NCBI GenBank assembly: GCA_002733985.1 | Contig: NVXP01000003.1 | Coordinates: forward strand, 62,883 to 101,810 | Source of the DNA: Fluviicola sp. | GTDB taxonomy: Bacteria; Bacteroidota; Bacteroidia; Flavobacteriales_D; Crocinitomicaceae | Reading direction: 5' to 3' | DNA: 38,928 bases | Shown: positions 15,388-22,971 of the stretch, one piece after another | Numbering within the stretch: position 1 is the first letter of the stretch | Layout: each line of letters opens with the position of its first letter | Translations under genes and position numbers: made by a program | Notes under the pieces: model-generated | What the model saw: the letters and a program-made list of their open reading frames with translations, nothing else | What the model was told of the DNA's origin: nothing | Databases searched by the model: none

Positions 15388-15416
15388 AAAAAAAGGTCCC
15401 GACCGAAATCGAGACC
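15388..15416 (-). terminator. Isolated minus-strand terminator in a divergent promoter region
   Basis: On the minus strand GGTCTCGA (15416-15409) pairs with TCGGGACC (15402-15395), 8 bp with one U-G pair and a 6-nt loop, then seven T (15394-15388). The mismatch is a wobble only in minus-strand RNA, so that is the reading strand. No minus-strand gene ends here: the next gene downstream starts at 15294 and upstream is a plus-strand start. It may end a short RNA or attenuate transcription of the 14968-15294 gene. Confidence 0.65.
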
Positions 15417-15450
15417 CTTTCAATTTTTAACCTGTAAGTGTTAATAATTG

Positions 15451-15485
15451 ATCCGTGAATATATAAACGATAATCATGCCAAAAG
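15451..15485 (-). repeat. ~33-bp interspersed repeat, copy C
   Basis: On the minus strand: TTGGCATGATTATCGTTTAT, then ATATTCACGGAT. This copy has the best sigma-54-like match (TGGCATG, 4 nt, TCGTT). It lies 35-70 bases upstream of the isolated terminator at 15388-15416, as if driving a short minus-strand transcript. Nothing else is supported in 15295-15588. Confidence 0.55.
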
Positions 15486-15588
15486 GTTTCACTTTTTTTC
15501 ATGAGTGTATAATAAAATTAACAATTCGCCATTCAAAAGTATTTTGAGTCGTCGCGAAAAGCACTGACATTCAGCGTATTTTTGAGCT

Positions 15589-16473
15589 GTGAGAGATTCG
15601 AAATCAATAGAAGCACTTGTAAGATTAATTGAAGATCCGGATGAAAACATCTATGGTCATGTCCGTGATGAACTAATAAACTGTGGAAGCAGTGTAATTC
15701 CGATTCTTGAATCTTCATGGGAAACAGACGACTATGGTTTGGTTTTTCAATCTCGAATCGAGTTGCTAATTCATGAAATTCAACATTCTGAAATCAAGAG
15801 GGACTTACAACAATGGATTGCTTCTCCGACGAAAGATTTATTGGCTGGTACCTTGATCATTTCTCGTTATCAGTACCCAAACCTCATCGAAGATGAGATC
15901 CATCGAAAAATCCAAGCAATTCGTAAAGATATTTGGCTGGAACTAAGCGACGATCAAACGGCTTACGAAAAAGTACGCATCTTCAACAAGGTATTTTACG
16001 GAAAACATGGATTCGCAGGGAACTCAAAAGATTATCACTCTCCATTAAATTCATGTATAAACACTGTTGTACAAACAAAGAAGGGAAACCCATTGAGTCT
16101 GTGCGTCCTCTACTCGATCATTGCGCGATCTCTGGACATGCCAATTTACGGTGTTAATCTTCCCAATCACTTCGTGTTAACCTATTTGGATGAAGACAAG
16201 ATGATTTCCTTCATCGATCCTGAGAATAAATTTGGTAACTTATTCTACATCAATGCCTTTTCTAAAGGAGGAATTTTTGATGCAGAAGAAATTCGAGCAT
16301 TCTTAAAAGGATTAAACAAAGCTGAACTCCGCGAATATTTTGAACCCTGTTCAAACTCGGCCATTATAAAACGCATGTTAACAAATCTGATTGGTTCGTT
16401 TCAACAGGTAGGAAATCTCGAAAAAGTAAACGAGCTCATGGAGCTTCGCGATTTATTTGATCTGGATATCTAA
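15589..16473 (+). CDS. SirB1/transglutaminase-like (Transglut_core2) protein
   Basis: 294 residues. The start must be GTG 15589, because an in-frame stop (TGA) lies at 15583-15585. The N-terminus has HEAT-like helices (SIEALVRLIEDPDENIYGHV, SSVIPILESSWE). The central module is typical of SirB1-type proteins: FNKVFYGKHGFAGNSKDYHS, then LNSCINTVVQTKKGNPLSLC, VLYSIIARSLDMPIYGVNLP and NHFVLTYLDE, with Cys and His in the positions of a transglutaminase-like fold. A helical C-terminus follows (NLIGSFQQVGNLEKVNELME). The biochemical role of the family is not established. Its last 21 bases overlap the 3' end of dnaE on the other strand, so neither gene has room for its own terminator. Confidence 0.82.
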   Translation: MRDSKSIEALVRLIEDPDENIYGHVRDELINCGSSVIPILESSWETDDYGLVFQSRIELLIHEIQHSEIKRDLQQWIASPTKDLLAGTLIISRYQYPNLIEDEIHRKIQAIRKDIWLELSDDQTAYEKVRIFNKVFYGKHGFAGNSKDYHSPLNSCINTVVQTKKGNPLSLCVLYSIIARSLDMPIYGVNLPNHFVLTYLDEDKMISFIDPENKFGNLFYINAFSKGGIFDAEEIRAFLKGLNKAELREYFEPCSNSAIIKRMLTNLIGSFQQVGNLEKVNELMELRDLFDLDI

Positions 16474-19400
16474 ATCAAATTTCTGTAATTCATTAAATAG
16501 CTCATTGGTCAAATCAACTTTCAAGGACTTTGAAGGTAAATGCACTTCAACGTTATCTAGTGGATCATACACCGTGAATCGAACAGGAATCGTTCCCAAA
16601 TTCTGCTCAAAAATCTTCGATAAATCTGAAATCATGATTTGATCCAAGGATTTCATCGAGACTTTCAAATTCAAACTATTTGCTTTCGCGTCTTTTAGGT
16701 TCGAAAGCAAATCGATCGAATGGATGGAGAACTCCAACTCCGCACGACGCGGTGGAACTTCAATTCGACCTTTGATAGAAACAAATGTCCCAGGATTCAA
16801 GAAGTGCTTGTATTTCAAGTAATTCTCTCTCCACAGGAAAATCTTGTATGAATCGTTGTAATCTTCTAATGTTATCGTTCCAAAAGGATCTCCTTTTCGT
16901 GTAAATCGATGTTCAGCGTCCGAAATAATCGCAGCAATCAACACCTCTTTATTTGCATTTGCTTCTAAATCATTCAACATCGTAACGTTTCCTGAGCAAA
17001 ATGCTTCAATCTCCATTTTGTAATCATCAAGAGGATGCCCCGAAATAAAAATCCCAATGACTTCTTTCTCTTTATTGAGCGCAAAAATGTTTCCCCACTC
17101 TTCCGACTCAGGAATGACTGGCTCTGGTAACTTCTCACCAGATTCTGCTCCAAACATGTTCGTTTGAGAAGAGTTTTCACTGTCTTGGAAACCAGAACCA
17201 AAGCGAACCAAATTCTCTAAGAACGTTCGACCGTTATTGTCTTCCTTGAAATACTGAGCACGGTGTACGCTTGGGAAAGAATCAAATCCTCCGCCATAGA
17301 CAAGACTTTCAAACGCCTTCTTTGTACAAATACGCAAATTGATTCTTTTTGCAAGATCAAATACCGATAGAAATGGTCCTTTTTCAGCTCGTTCCTCAAT
17401 AATTGCATTCACAGGAGCTGATCCCAATCCTTTTATCGCACCTAATCCAAAGCGAATTGCACCCGCTTTATTTACTGTAAAGTGATAATTCGATTCATTG
17501 ACATCAGGTCCAAGAACAGGAACGCCCATTCTTCTACATTCCTCCATAAAGAACGACACTTGCTTGATATCATTCATGTTGTTACTCAACACGGAAGCCA
17601 TGTATTCAGCTGGGTAATTTGCTTTCAGGTAGGCTGTTTGGTATGCGATCCACGCGTAACAAGTCGAGTGAGACTTGTTAAAGGCGTATGATGCAAATGC
17701 CTCCCAATCCTTCCAGATTTTCTCCAATGGTGCAGCCTTGTGTCCGAGCTCTCCACCTCGTTGAATAAACGCAGGCTTCATTTTATCAAGCACGTGTTTC
17801 TGCTTTTTACCCATTGCCTTTCTCAAGGTATCGGCTTCACCTTTCGTAAATCCAGCCAACTTCTGAGAAAGAAGCATTACTTGCTCTTGGTAAACCGTAA
17901 TTCCGTACGTTTCACCCAAATATTCCTCACATGCATCTAAATCATAAACAATCTCCTCGTCTCCATGTTTTCTTCGAATAAATGAAGGAATATATTCCAA
18001 AGGCCCTGGTCGATACAAGGCGTTCATAGCGATAAGATCGGCAAAAACAGTCGGCTTGAGCTCACGCATGTATTTCTGCATTCCGGCAGATTCATACTGG
18101 AAAATCCCTACAGTTTCTCCCTTCTGGAATAATTCATATGTTATCTCATCATCAATTGGAAACGCTTCAGGATCAAGCTCAATACCATGACGCTCTCGAA
18201 CATTGTTGACAGCATGCTTGATCAATGTCAAGGTTTTCAATCCCAAGAAATCCATTTTCAGGAGTCCCGCCTCTTCCGCAACAGAGTTATCATATTGCGT
18301 ACAATACATCTCTGAATCCTTCGCCAAAGCAACAGGCACATAATTGGTGATATCATCCGGTGTGATAATTACTCCACAGGCATGAATTCCTGTATTTCGG
18401 ACAGAACCCTCTAGTTCGCGTGCTTTATTTAGCACTTGCGCTGTCAGATCATTTCCCTTTGCAATGCTTTTCAATTCATTGGCTCGGTTAATGTCTTCTA
18501 TATTATTTTTTAATTTATCCCGTAAATCGCTATCCGAAAGCCCGAACAGCTTTTTTAGAGAAATATCTGGAATCAATTTTGCCAATCGATCTGCATCACC
18601 TAATGGTAAATCCATCACACGAGACGTATCTCGAATAGACGATTTCGCAGCCATTGTACCGTAGGTAATAATTTGTGCCACTTGACTTGAACCGTATTTA
18701 TCAATCACCCATTGAATTACACTTGCACGACCTTCATCATCAAAGTCAATATCAATATCGGGCATGGAAACACGATCAGGATTCAGGAAACGCTCAAACA
18801 GCAAATCATATTTAATCGGGTCAAGGTTGGTGATCCATAGACAATAAGCAACAGCAGATCCTGCCGCAGACCCACGACCGGGACCAACGGAAACACCCAT
18901 TTCTCGTGCTGCACGTATGAAATCTTCTACAATAAGAAAATATCCAGGATACCCTGTATTCTCAATTACGCTTAATTCAAAATCAAGGCGTTCATCAATT
19001 TCGGGAGTGATCTCAGGGTATCGTTTCCTAGCACCTTCATATGTAATATGTCGTAGGTATTTATTCTCTCCACGTTTCCCTCCATCTTCTTTATCTTCAG
19101 CGAACAGAAATTCCTCAGGAATATCAAATGCTGGAAGAAGTACCTCACGCGCTAGTGGATAATGTTCACATTGATCAATAATGCCATCAATTGACTCAAT
19201 TGCTTCAGGGATATCAATGAACAACTCTTTCATTTCTTCCTGAGACTTGAAATAGTATTGTTCATTGTCTAGACCAAATCGGAAACCACGTCCACGACCC
19301 TTTGGTGTAGAAACAAGTTCATTGTCTTTCACGCACAAGAGAACATCATGTGCTGAAGAATCGTTTTGATCAATGTAGAATGTGTTATTGGTTGCAACTA

Positions 19401-20820
19401 ATTTGATCTCGTGCTTTTGAGAAAAGCGAATCAAGGTTTCATTTACCCGATCCTCGTTATCTTGTCCGTGACGAATAAGTTCGATGTATAAATCATCACC
19501 AAACTGTTCCTTCCACCAGACCAATGCTTCTTCAGCCTGCTTTTCACCAATATTTAAGATCTTACTTGAAATTTCTCCGTAAAGATTTCCAGTCAAGACA
19601 ATTATATCTTCTTTGTATTTTTCAATCGCGGCCTTGTCAACTCTAGGAACGTAATACATTCCTTCGGTATAAGCCATTGACGCCAACTTAATCAAGTTGT
19701 GATAACCTTTTTTATTCTTCGCTAACAATACGACCTGATAGCCGTTGTCTTTCTGTGTTTTATCTCTTAAATCACGACACACGTTGAATTCACAACCAAT
19801 TATTGGTATTAGCTCTTGCTCCTCGAAGGCTTCACCGTTTTCCTCTGCTTCCTTTTTTCGAGATCGAACGCCTACATTGTGGCTGTTAACAGCTTTTTCG
19901 AAGTGAAAAGCTGCCATCATGTTTCCTGTATCGGTCAAAGCAACAGCTCGCATTCCAAACTCAACCGCTCGAGAGATTAATTTATTGATCTGTGTTGTAG
20001 ACTGAAGGATTGTGAATTGTGAATGATTGTGTAAATGTGCAAAAGAACAAGCATCCAATCTCTTTTGGGCCTCACTCTTATCAATGCTTGGAATAATACT
20101 CTCTTCAACAGGAAGTTCTGCTCGAATTCGGGCACTTTCTTGCTTGAGGTTTAAATGCTCAATACCTACAGAACCAATCGGTGTTGGATTGAATGCCTGG
20201 AAATCGGCAATGTAGCGTTCCTCCTGTTGTAATTGCTCAGGAAGAAATGTCCCACGACGCATCAACTCAAAGAAACAACGTGTTGTCGCCTCAACATCGG
20301 CAGTCGCATTGTGCGCTTCACCAAATGATTGTTGGAAAAGATAATCGTGTAATTCCGTTAATGTCGGAAGTTTGAATCTACCACCACGTCCACCAGGAAT
20401 TTGACATAATTTTGCCGTCACCTCTGTACACGTATCCAAAATTGGAGCATCATTCATGGCTGTTTGAATTCCCAATCGATGGAACTCACAACCCCAAACA
20501 TTTAAATCGAACTTGATATTTTGACCAACAACAAATGTTGCTTTTGTCAATGCTTCATTGAATTCATTCAAGACCTCTTCAAGCCCGATACCTTGTTCAA
20601 TGGCTAGTTCAGTTGAAATACCGTGAATTTGCTCCGCATCATAAGGAATATCGAAACCTTCAGGTCGAATCAGGAAATCCTTGTGCTCAACAAGTCGCCC
20701 CATGTCATCATGAAGCTGCCAAGCAATTTGAATGACGCGCGGCCAGTTGTCCGTATCCGTCATTGGAGCATTCCAATTCCTTGGTAAACCAGTTGTTTCA
20801 GTATCAAATATAATGTACAT
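16453..20820 (-). CDS. dnaE: DNA polymerase III alpha subunit with N-terminal DnaQ-like exonuclease
   Basis: 1455 residues, about 300 longer than Escherichia coli DnaE because of an N-terminal DEDDh 3'-5' exonuclease: FDTETTGLP (Asp6, Glu8), NIKFDLNVWG (Asp105) and EAHNATADVEATT (His170, Asp175). The PHP domain begins at FAHLHNHSQFTIL (~260) and includes ALTDTGNM. The family-C polymerase palm follows, with GPGRGSAAGS (~650) and the catalytic aspartates in MPDIDIDFDDEGR (~687-699). Helix-hairpin-helix and OB-fold regions (~1285-1370) complete it. It carries out replicative synthesis, with proofreading potentially in the same chain. This fused arrangement is known in Bacteroidota and some other bacteria. 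A -7/-33 promoter precedes ATG 20820; the 3' end overlaps the SirB1-like gene. Confidence 0.97.
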   Translation of the reverse strand: MYIIFDTETTGLPRNWNAPMTDTDNWPRVIQIAWQLHDDMGRLVEHKDFLIRPEGFDIPYDAEQIHGISTELAIEQGIGLEEVLNEFNEALTKATFVVGQNIKFDLNVWGCEFHRLGIQTAMNDAPILDTCTEVTAKLCQIPGGRGGRFKLPTLTELHDYLFQQSFGEAHNATADVEATTRCFFELMRRGTFLPEQLQQEERYIADFQAFNPTPIGSVGIEHLNLKQESARIRAELPVEESIIPSIDKSEAQKRLDACSFAHLHNHSQFTILQSTTQINKLISRAVEFGMRAVALTDTGNMMAAFHFEKAVNSHNVGVRSRKKEAEENGEAFEEQELIPIIGCEFNVCRDLRDKTQKDNGYQVVLLAKNKKGYHNLIKLASMAYTEGMYYVPRVDKAAIEKYKEDIIVLTGNLYGEISSKILNIGEKQAEEALVWWKEQFGDDLYIELIRHGQDNEDRVNETLIRFSQKHEIKLVATNNTFYIDQNDSSAHDVLLCVKDNELVSTPKGRGRGFRFGLDNEQYYFKSQEEMKELFIDIPEAIESIDGIIDQCEHYPLAREVLLPAFDIPEEFLFAEDKEDGGKRGENKYLRHITYEGARKRYPEITPEIDERLDFELSVIENTGYPGYFLIVEDFIRAAREMGVSVGPGRGSAAGSAVAYCLWITNLDPIKYDLLFERFLNPDRVSMPDIDIDFDDEGRASVIQWVIDKYGSSQVAQIITYGTMAAKSSIRDTSRVMDLPLGDADRLAKLIPDISLKKLFGLSDSDLRDKLKNNIEDINRANELKSIAKGNDLTAQVLNKARELEGSVRNTGIHACGVIITPDDITNYVPVALAKDSEMYCTQYDNSVAEEAGLLKMDFLGLKTLTLIKHAVNNVRERHGIELDPEAFPIDDEITYELFQKGETVGIFQYESAGMQKYMRELKPTVFADLIAMNALYRPGPLEYIPSFIRRKHGDEEIVYDLDACEEYLGETYGITVYQEQVMLLSQKLAGFTKGEADTLRKAMGKKQKHVLDKMKPAFIQRGGELGHKAAPLEKIWKDWEAFASYAFNKSHSTCYAWIAYQTAYLKANYPAEYMASVLSNNMNDIKQVSFFMEECRRMGVPVLGPDVNESNYHFTVNKAGAIRFGLGAIKGLGSAPVNAIIEERAEKGPFLSVFDLAKRINLRICTKKAFESLVYGGGFDSFPSVHRAQYFKEDNNGRTFLENLVRFGSGFQDSENSSQTNMFGAESGEKLPEPVIPESEEWGNIFALNKEKEVIGIFISGHPLDDYKMEIEAFCSGNVTMLNDLEANANKEVLIAAIISDAEHRFTRKGDPFGTITLEDYNDSYKIFLWRENYLKYKHFLNPGTFVSIKGRIEVPPRRAELEFSIHSIDLLSNLKDAKANSLNLKVSMKSLDQIMISDLSKIFEQNLGTIPVRFTVYDPLDNVEVHLPSKSLKVDLTNELFNELQKFDLDIQIK
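16455..16480. repeat. 26-bp imperfect palindrome covering two convergent stop codons
   Basis: ATTTGAT (16455-16461) and ATCAAAT (16474-16480) flank an inner GATATC-centred core. Over 13 base pairs there is one mismatch (16462/16473) and one G-T (16464/16471). As a result both convergent proteins end in the same residues: FDLDI for the SirB1-like protein and FDLDIQIK for DnaE. It may act as a weak bidirectional terminator; no good T-run is present. Confidence 0.5.
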
Positions 20821-20850
20821 ATCGCGTCGAATTCAAGAGATTAAAAGTAC

Positions 20851-20878
20851 CGAAATTAACGAGTTGATTAGCGTTCAA
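20851..20878 (-). promoter_or_regulatory. Promoter of dnaE
   Basis: On the minus strand: TTG (20878-20876), a 17-nt spacer, then TAATTTCG (20858-20851), one base from TAnnTTTG. The predicted start near 20845 leaves a ~25-base leader to ATG 20820. Confidence 0.45.
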
Positions 20879-20920
20879 CTCAAAGGAAATATCAACAAGT
20901 AATTAACGGACTTGAACAAA

Positions 20921-20960
20921 AAAATGCACTCATCCGATTACTATCGGGTGAGTGCATTTT
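20921..20960 (-). terminator. Strong terminator after the first DUF1573 gene
   Basis: An 18-bp stem (20921-20938 with 20943-20960, one G-T) closes a 4-nt loop; the core is GCACTCATCCGAT. On the minus strand eight T follow. It separates the DUF1573 gene (20979-21428) from the dnaE promoter. Confidence 0.92.
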
Positions 20961-20978
20961 TCTTAAAATTTGATTCAA

Positions 20979-21428
20979 TTATTTAACTGGAGCACCTGAA
21001 GTACTCACTGGAGCACCCGATACTGGTTTCGGAAGCACGTTTCCCATGATCCGTACAACTTTGACAGGTGTATTGATCGCATTCGAGTTTACTGTTACAC
21101 TTTTATTGATCGCACCAGCCTTCTGCGTGTTGTATTTCACTTTAAGCACACCTGTTTCACCTGGTGCAATTGGTGCTTTTGGCCATTCTGGAACAGTACA
21201 ACTGCACGATCCTTTTACAGCTCCAAGCACTAGGGGTTCGTTACCTGTGTTTTCGAAAATAAACGTACAGTAGCCATCACCACCATATTTTACTTCGCCA
21301 TAGTCATACGTATCTTCCAAGAACGTGATTTTTGCTCCTGATTGAATTGGCTCGTTTTGAGCAAAAGAATTAAATGACATTGCCACCATCACAAGGGCAG
21401 CAATTGTAGAAGAAATTAACTTTTTCAT
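20979..21428 (-). CDS. Secreted DUF1573 protein (1 of 4)
   Basis: 149 residues: a signal peptide (MKKLISSTIAALVMVAMSFN, cleavage near SFA-Q), then a single Ig-like DUF1573 domain. Landmarks are YDYGEVKYGGDGYCTFIFEN, the Cys-x-Cys turn KGSCSCTVPEWPKAPIAPGE (~71-90) and INKSVTVNSNAINTPVKVVR. The C-terminus ends in a repeated SGAPV tail. DUF1573 is abundant in Bacteroidota and related to ASPM-SPD-2-Hydin/MSP-like Ig folds; its molecular role is unknown and export to the periplasm is inferred. It is transcribed alone, with a strong terminator after it and TTAACA direct repeats in front. Confidence 0.88.
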   Translation of the reverse strand: MKKLISSTIAALVMVAMSFNSFAQNEPIQSGAKITFLEDTYDYGEVKYGGDGYCTFIFENTGNEPLVLGAVKGSCSCTVPEWPKAPIAPGETGVLKVKYNTQKAGAINKSVTVNSNAINTPVKVVRIMGNVLPKPVSGAPVSTSGAPVK

Positions 21429-21451
21429 AAGATATATTTTAATTGTTTAGA

Positions 21452-21535
21452 CCAATCTACATCTGATAAACTCAAGAAAAAAACCTATTAACAGACCATT
21501 AACAGGCTTAACAAAGCGTTAACTATGTTGTAACA
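21452..21535 (-). promoter_or_regulatory. Promoter region with phased TTAACA repeats (Pho-box-like)
   Basis: TTAACA-type hexamers on the plus strand start at 21488, 21499, 21508, 21519 and (as GTAACA) 21530, a period of 11, 9, 11 and 11 bp. CCAATCTA (21452-21459), read on the minus strand as TAGATTGG, is one base from TAnnTTTG. The nearest hexamer starts 29 bp upstream of this -7 element. The DUF1573 promoter at 23870-23921 has the same geometry (28 bp). PhoB/PhoP-type response regulators are known to bind direct repeats at 11-bp period, the Bacillus PhoP site being TT(A/T)ACA. Assignment here is inference. Confidence 0.55.
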
Positions 21536-21582
21536 AAAAATTAAGGAAATTCAAATTATTGACTTCAGTTTTGGGCTAAACG

Positions 21583-21615
21583 AAAAAATCCACGTCAACT
21601 AAGTCAACGTGGATT
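21583..21615 (-). terminator. Terminator of the second DUF1573 gene
   Basis: AATCCACGT (21587-21595) pairs with ACGTGGATT (21607-21615), 9 bp, with a further ACT/AGT pairing in the 11-nt loop. On the minus strand six T follow (21588-21583). Confidence 0.85.
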
Positions 21616-21651
21616 CTAATTCGGTCAATGACCTAAATTCTATGTTAGAAA

Positions 21652-22278
21652 TTATGCATTCTTAGCTTCTTCTTTAGCTAATTTAGCTTCAGCTTTCAAT
21701 GCTTTTTTCTCTTCCTTCATTGCAATTTTTGCTTCCTTCTTTTTTGCTTTCGCTTCTTTTTTCAAGCGTTTCTTTTCAGCTTTAAGTTCAGCTTTCGTCA
21801 TTGGAACAACTATAGCTGGTACTTCTGGTGCAGGAGGCACTTCTTCTACCACCTCAACTAATACAGGAACCTCCTCTACAACTTCAGCAGCCAATACGGA
21901 CCCTTTAATGCGGATTACCTTAACTGGTGTATTAACGGCGTTCGAAGTAATCGTAACGCTTTTGCTAAAAGCACCAAATCGTTTAGTATCGTACGTAACT
22001 TCGATCTTCGCAGATGCTCCTGGCGCGATTGGTGTTTTCGGCCATGAAGGCACTGTACACCCACAAGAACCTTTTGCGTTTGTGATCAACAAGTCATCAG
22101 ACCCAGTATTCGTAAACTCAAACGCGTAGGTTCCATTTCCTTTGTGAGGAATAGTTCCATAGTCGTGAAGGTCTTTTTCAAATTCGATAGCAGCTCCTAG
22201 AGAAATTTCTTGTGCCATTGCTGTCGACGTCATTCCTGCGAAGACTAGCACTAAAAGTGATAATATTGATTTTTTCAT
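21652..22278 (-). CDS. Secreted DUF1573 protein (2 of 4) with Lys/Ala/Glu-rich tail
   Basis: 208 residues. Signal peptide MKKSILSLLVLVFAGMTSTA (site near AMA-Q), then a DUF1573 domain with HDYGTIPHKGNGTYAFEFTN, KGSCGCTVPSWPKTPIAPGA and SVTITSNAVNTPVKVIRIKG. Unlike its paralogues it continues for ~75 residues: a Val/Glu/Pro stretch with repeated VVEEVP, then a helix made almost wholly of Lys, Ala and Glu (KAELKAEKKRLKKEAKAKKK and onward). Such a cationic tail could bind peptidoglycan, nucleic acid or lipopolysaccharide; this is inference. It has its own terminator and an upstream region unlike the other two DUF1573 promoters. Confidence 0.85.
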   Translation of the reverse strand: MKKSILSLLVLVFAGMTSTAMAQEISLGAAIEFEKDLHDYGTIPHKGNGTYAFEFTNTGSDDLLITNAKGSCGCTVPSWPKTPIAPGASAKIEVTYDTKRFGAFSKSVTITSNAVNTPVKVIRIKGSVLAAEVVEEVPVLVEVVEEVPPAPEVPAIVVPMTKAELKAEKKRLKKEAKAKKKEAKIAMKEEKKALKAEAKLAKEEAKNA

Positions 22279-22315
22279 TTTTCGTTTTTTTCGTTTTTAT
22301 CAGGACTACCGTCTT

Positions 22316-22344
22316 GATGCTCGCGATAACTTTCGAGATGCATC
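22316..22344 (-). promoter_or_regulatory. Leader hairpin before DUF1573 gene 2
   Basis: GATGC (22316-22320) pairs with GCATC (22340-22344); inside, TCG/CGA extends the stem with a small bulge. The hairpin would lie in the 5' leader of the gene starting at 22278. A GATGC/GCATC hairpin also occurs in the leader of the DUF1573 gene at 23794. Confidence 0.4.
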
Positions 22345-22373
22345 GACTTGTTCTAATTTGTAGTTTAAGGATA

Positions 22374-22414
22374 CAAAGATGATTCCAATTTTTATTATTT
22401 CATCGAAAAATTGG
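22374..22414 (-). promoter_or_regulatory. Promoter of DUF1573 gene 2 with a 9-bp inverted repeat
   Basis: CAAAGATG (22374-22381) reads CATCTTTG on the minus strand, one base from TAnnTTTG. Directly upstream is CCAATTTTT (22385-22393) perfectly repeated inverted as AAAAATTGG (22406-22414), covering the -33 region, so it could be an operator. A short TCTAAA-a-TTTAGA palindrome (22432-22444) followed on the minus strand by eight T probably ends the operon that stops at 22447. Confidence 0.4.
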
Positions 22415-22446
22415 AAAACATTCAAAAAAAATCTAAAATTTAGACC

Positions 22447-22971
22447 TTAGATAATCTCTGAAAGAATCATTGTGCAAATGTATTTAGCAGATTCTACTAA
22501 GCTGTAGCACTCATGCGTTTGATCGTCAAAAATAGTTGGAACTAGCTTGAAATTCTCAAACCACGATTGAGTGGGCCCATTCGCTTCTAGTTCCCCATAA
22601 TACAGGCTTATTTTTGAAAATGGCTTGGTAATTTCATTCCGCAAACGAGTCGCAGAAACCAAATGTAGCGACGTTATTTTATTGTTTTCAGTTGCAAATT
22701 TCCACGCGATCGTTCCGCCAATGCTAAAACCTAGAATGATTGATGCCTTTGGTTCATGTGTAAGTAAATTTTGAACCGCTCGCTCTGTTCCTCCATTGAT
22801 AAATTCAGAATGAACTTGCTTTTGATCAAGCGAAGTGATCCCAGCTAACACTCGGCTATCGTATTCAATTACCTCGAAGTATGGGGTGAGTTTTTTTCGA
22901 TATTCTTCCATCCAATTGCCCGTAGTATTCCCGTAGATATCAGAAATCAGGACAAGTCGAGGCTTACTCAT
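22447..22971 (-). CDS. Small alpha/beta-hydrolase-fold protein
   Basis: 174 residues from ATG 22971; an in-frame TTG at 22980 is less likely. The opening strand KPRLVLISDIYGNTTGNW, then the nucleophile elbow GFSIGGT (Ser83) after ASIIL, and a late DQTHE (His153) match a compact alpha/beta hydrolase such as RBBP9-like or dienelactone-hydrolase-like proteins. Asp149/150 may supply the acid. No signal peptide, so cytoplasmic. ATG overlaps the stop codon of the preceding DUF1573 gene (ATGAGTAA, 8 bases), so it is the third gene of a DUF1573-DUF1573-hydrolase operon. Substrate unknown. Confidence 0.7.
   Translation of the reverse strand: MSKPRLVLISDIYGNTTGNWMEEYRKKLTPYFEVIEYDSRVLAGITSLDQKQVHSEFINGGTERAVQNLLTHEPKASIILGFSIGGTIAWKFATENNKITSLHLVSATRLRNEITKPFSKISLYYGELEANGPTQSWFENFKLVPTIFDDQTHECYSLVESAKYICTMILSEII

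Noticed and set aside
15533-15718. 61-codon minus-strand frame over the start of the SirB1-like gene
   Set aside because: It overlaps conserved coding sequence and has no family resemblance.
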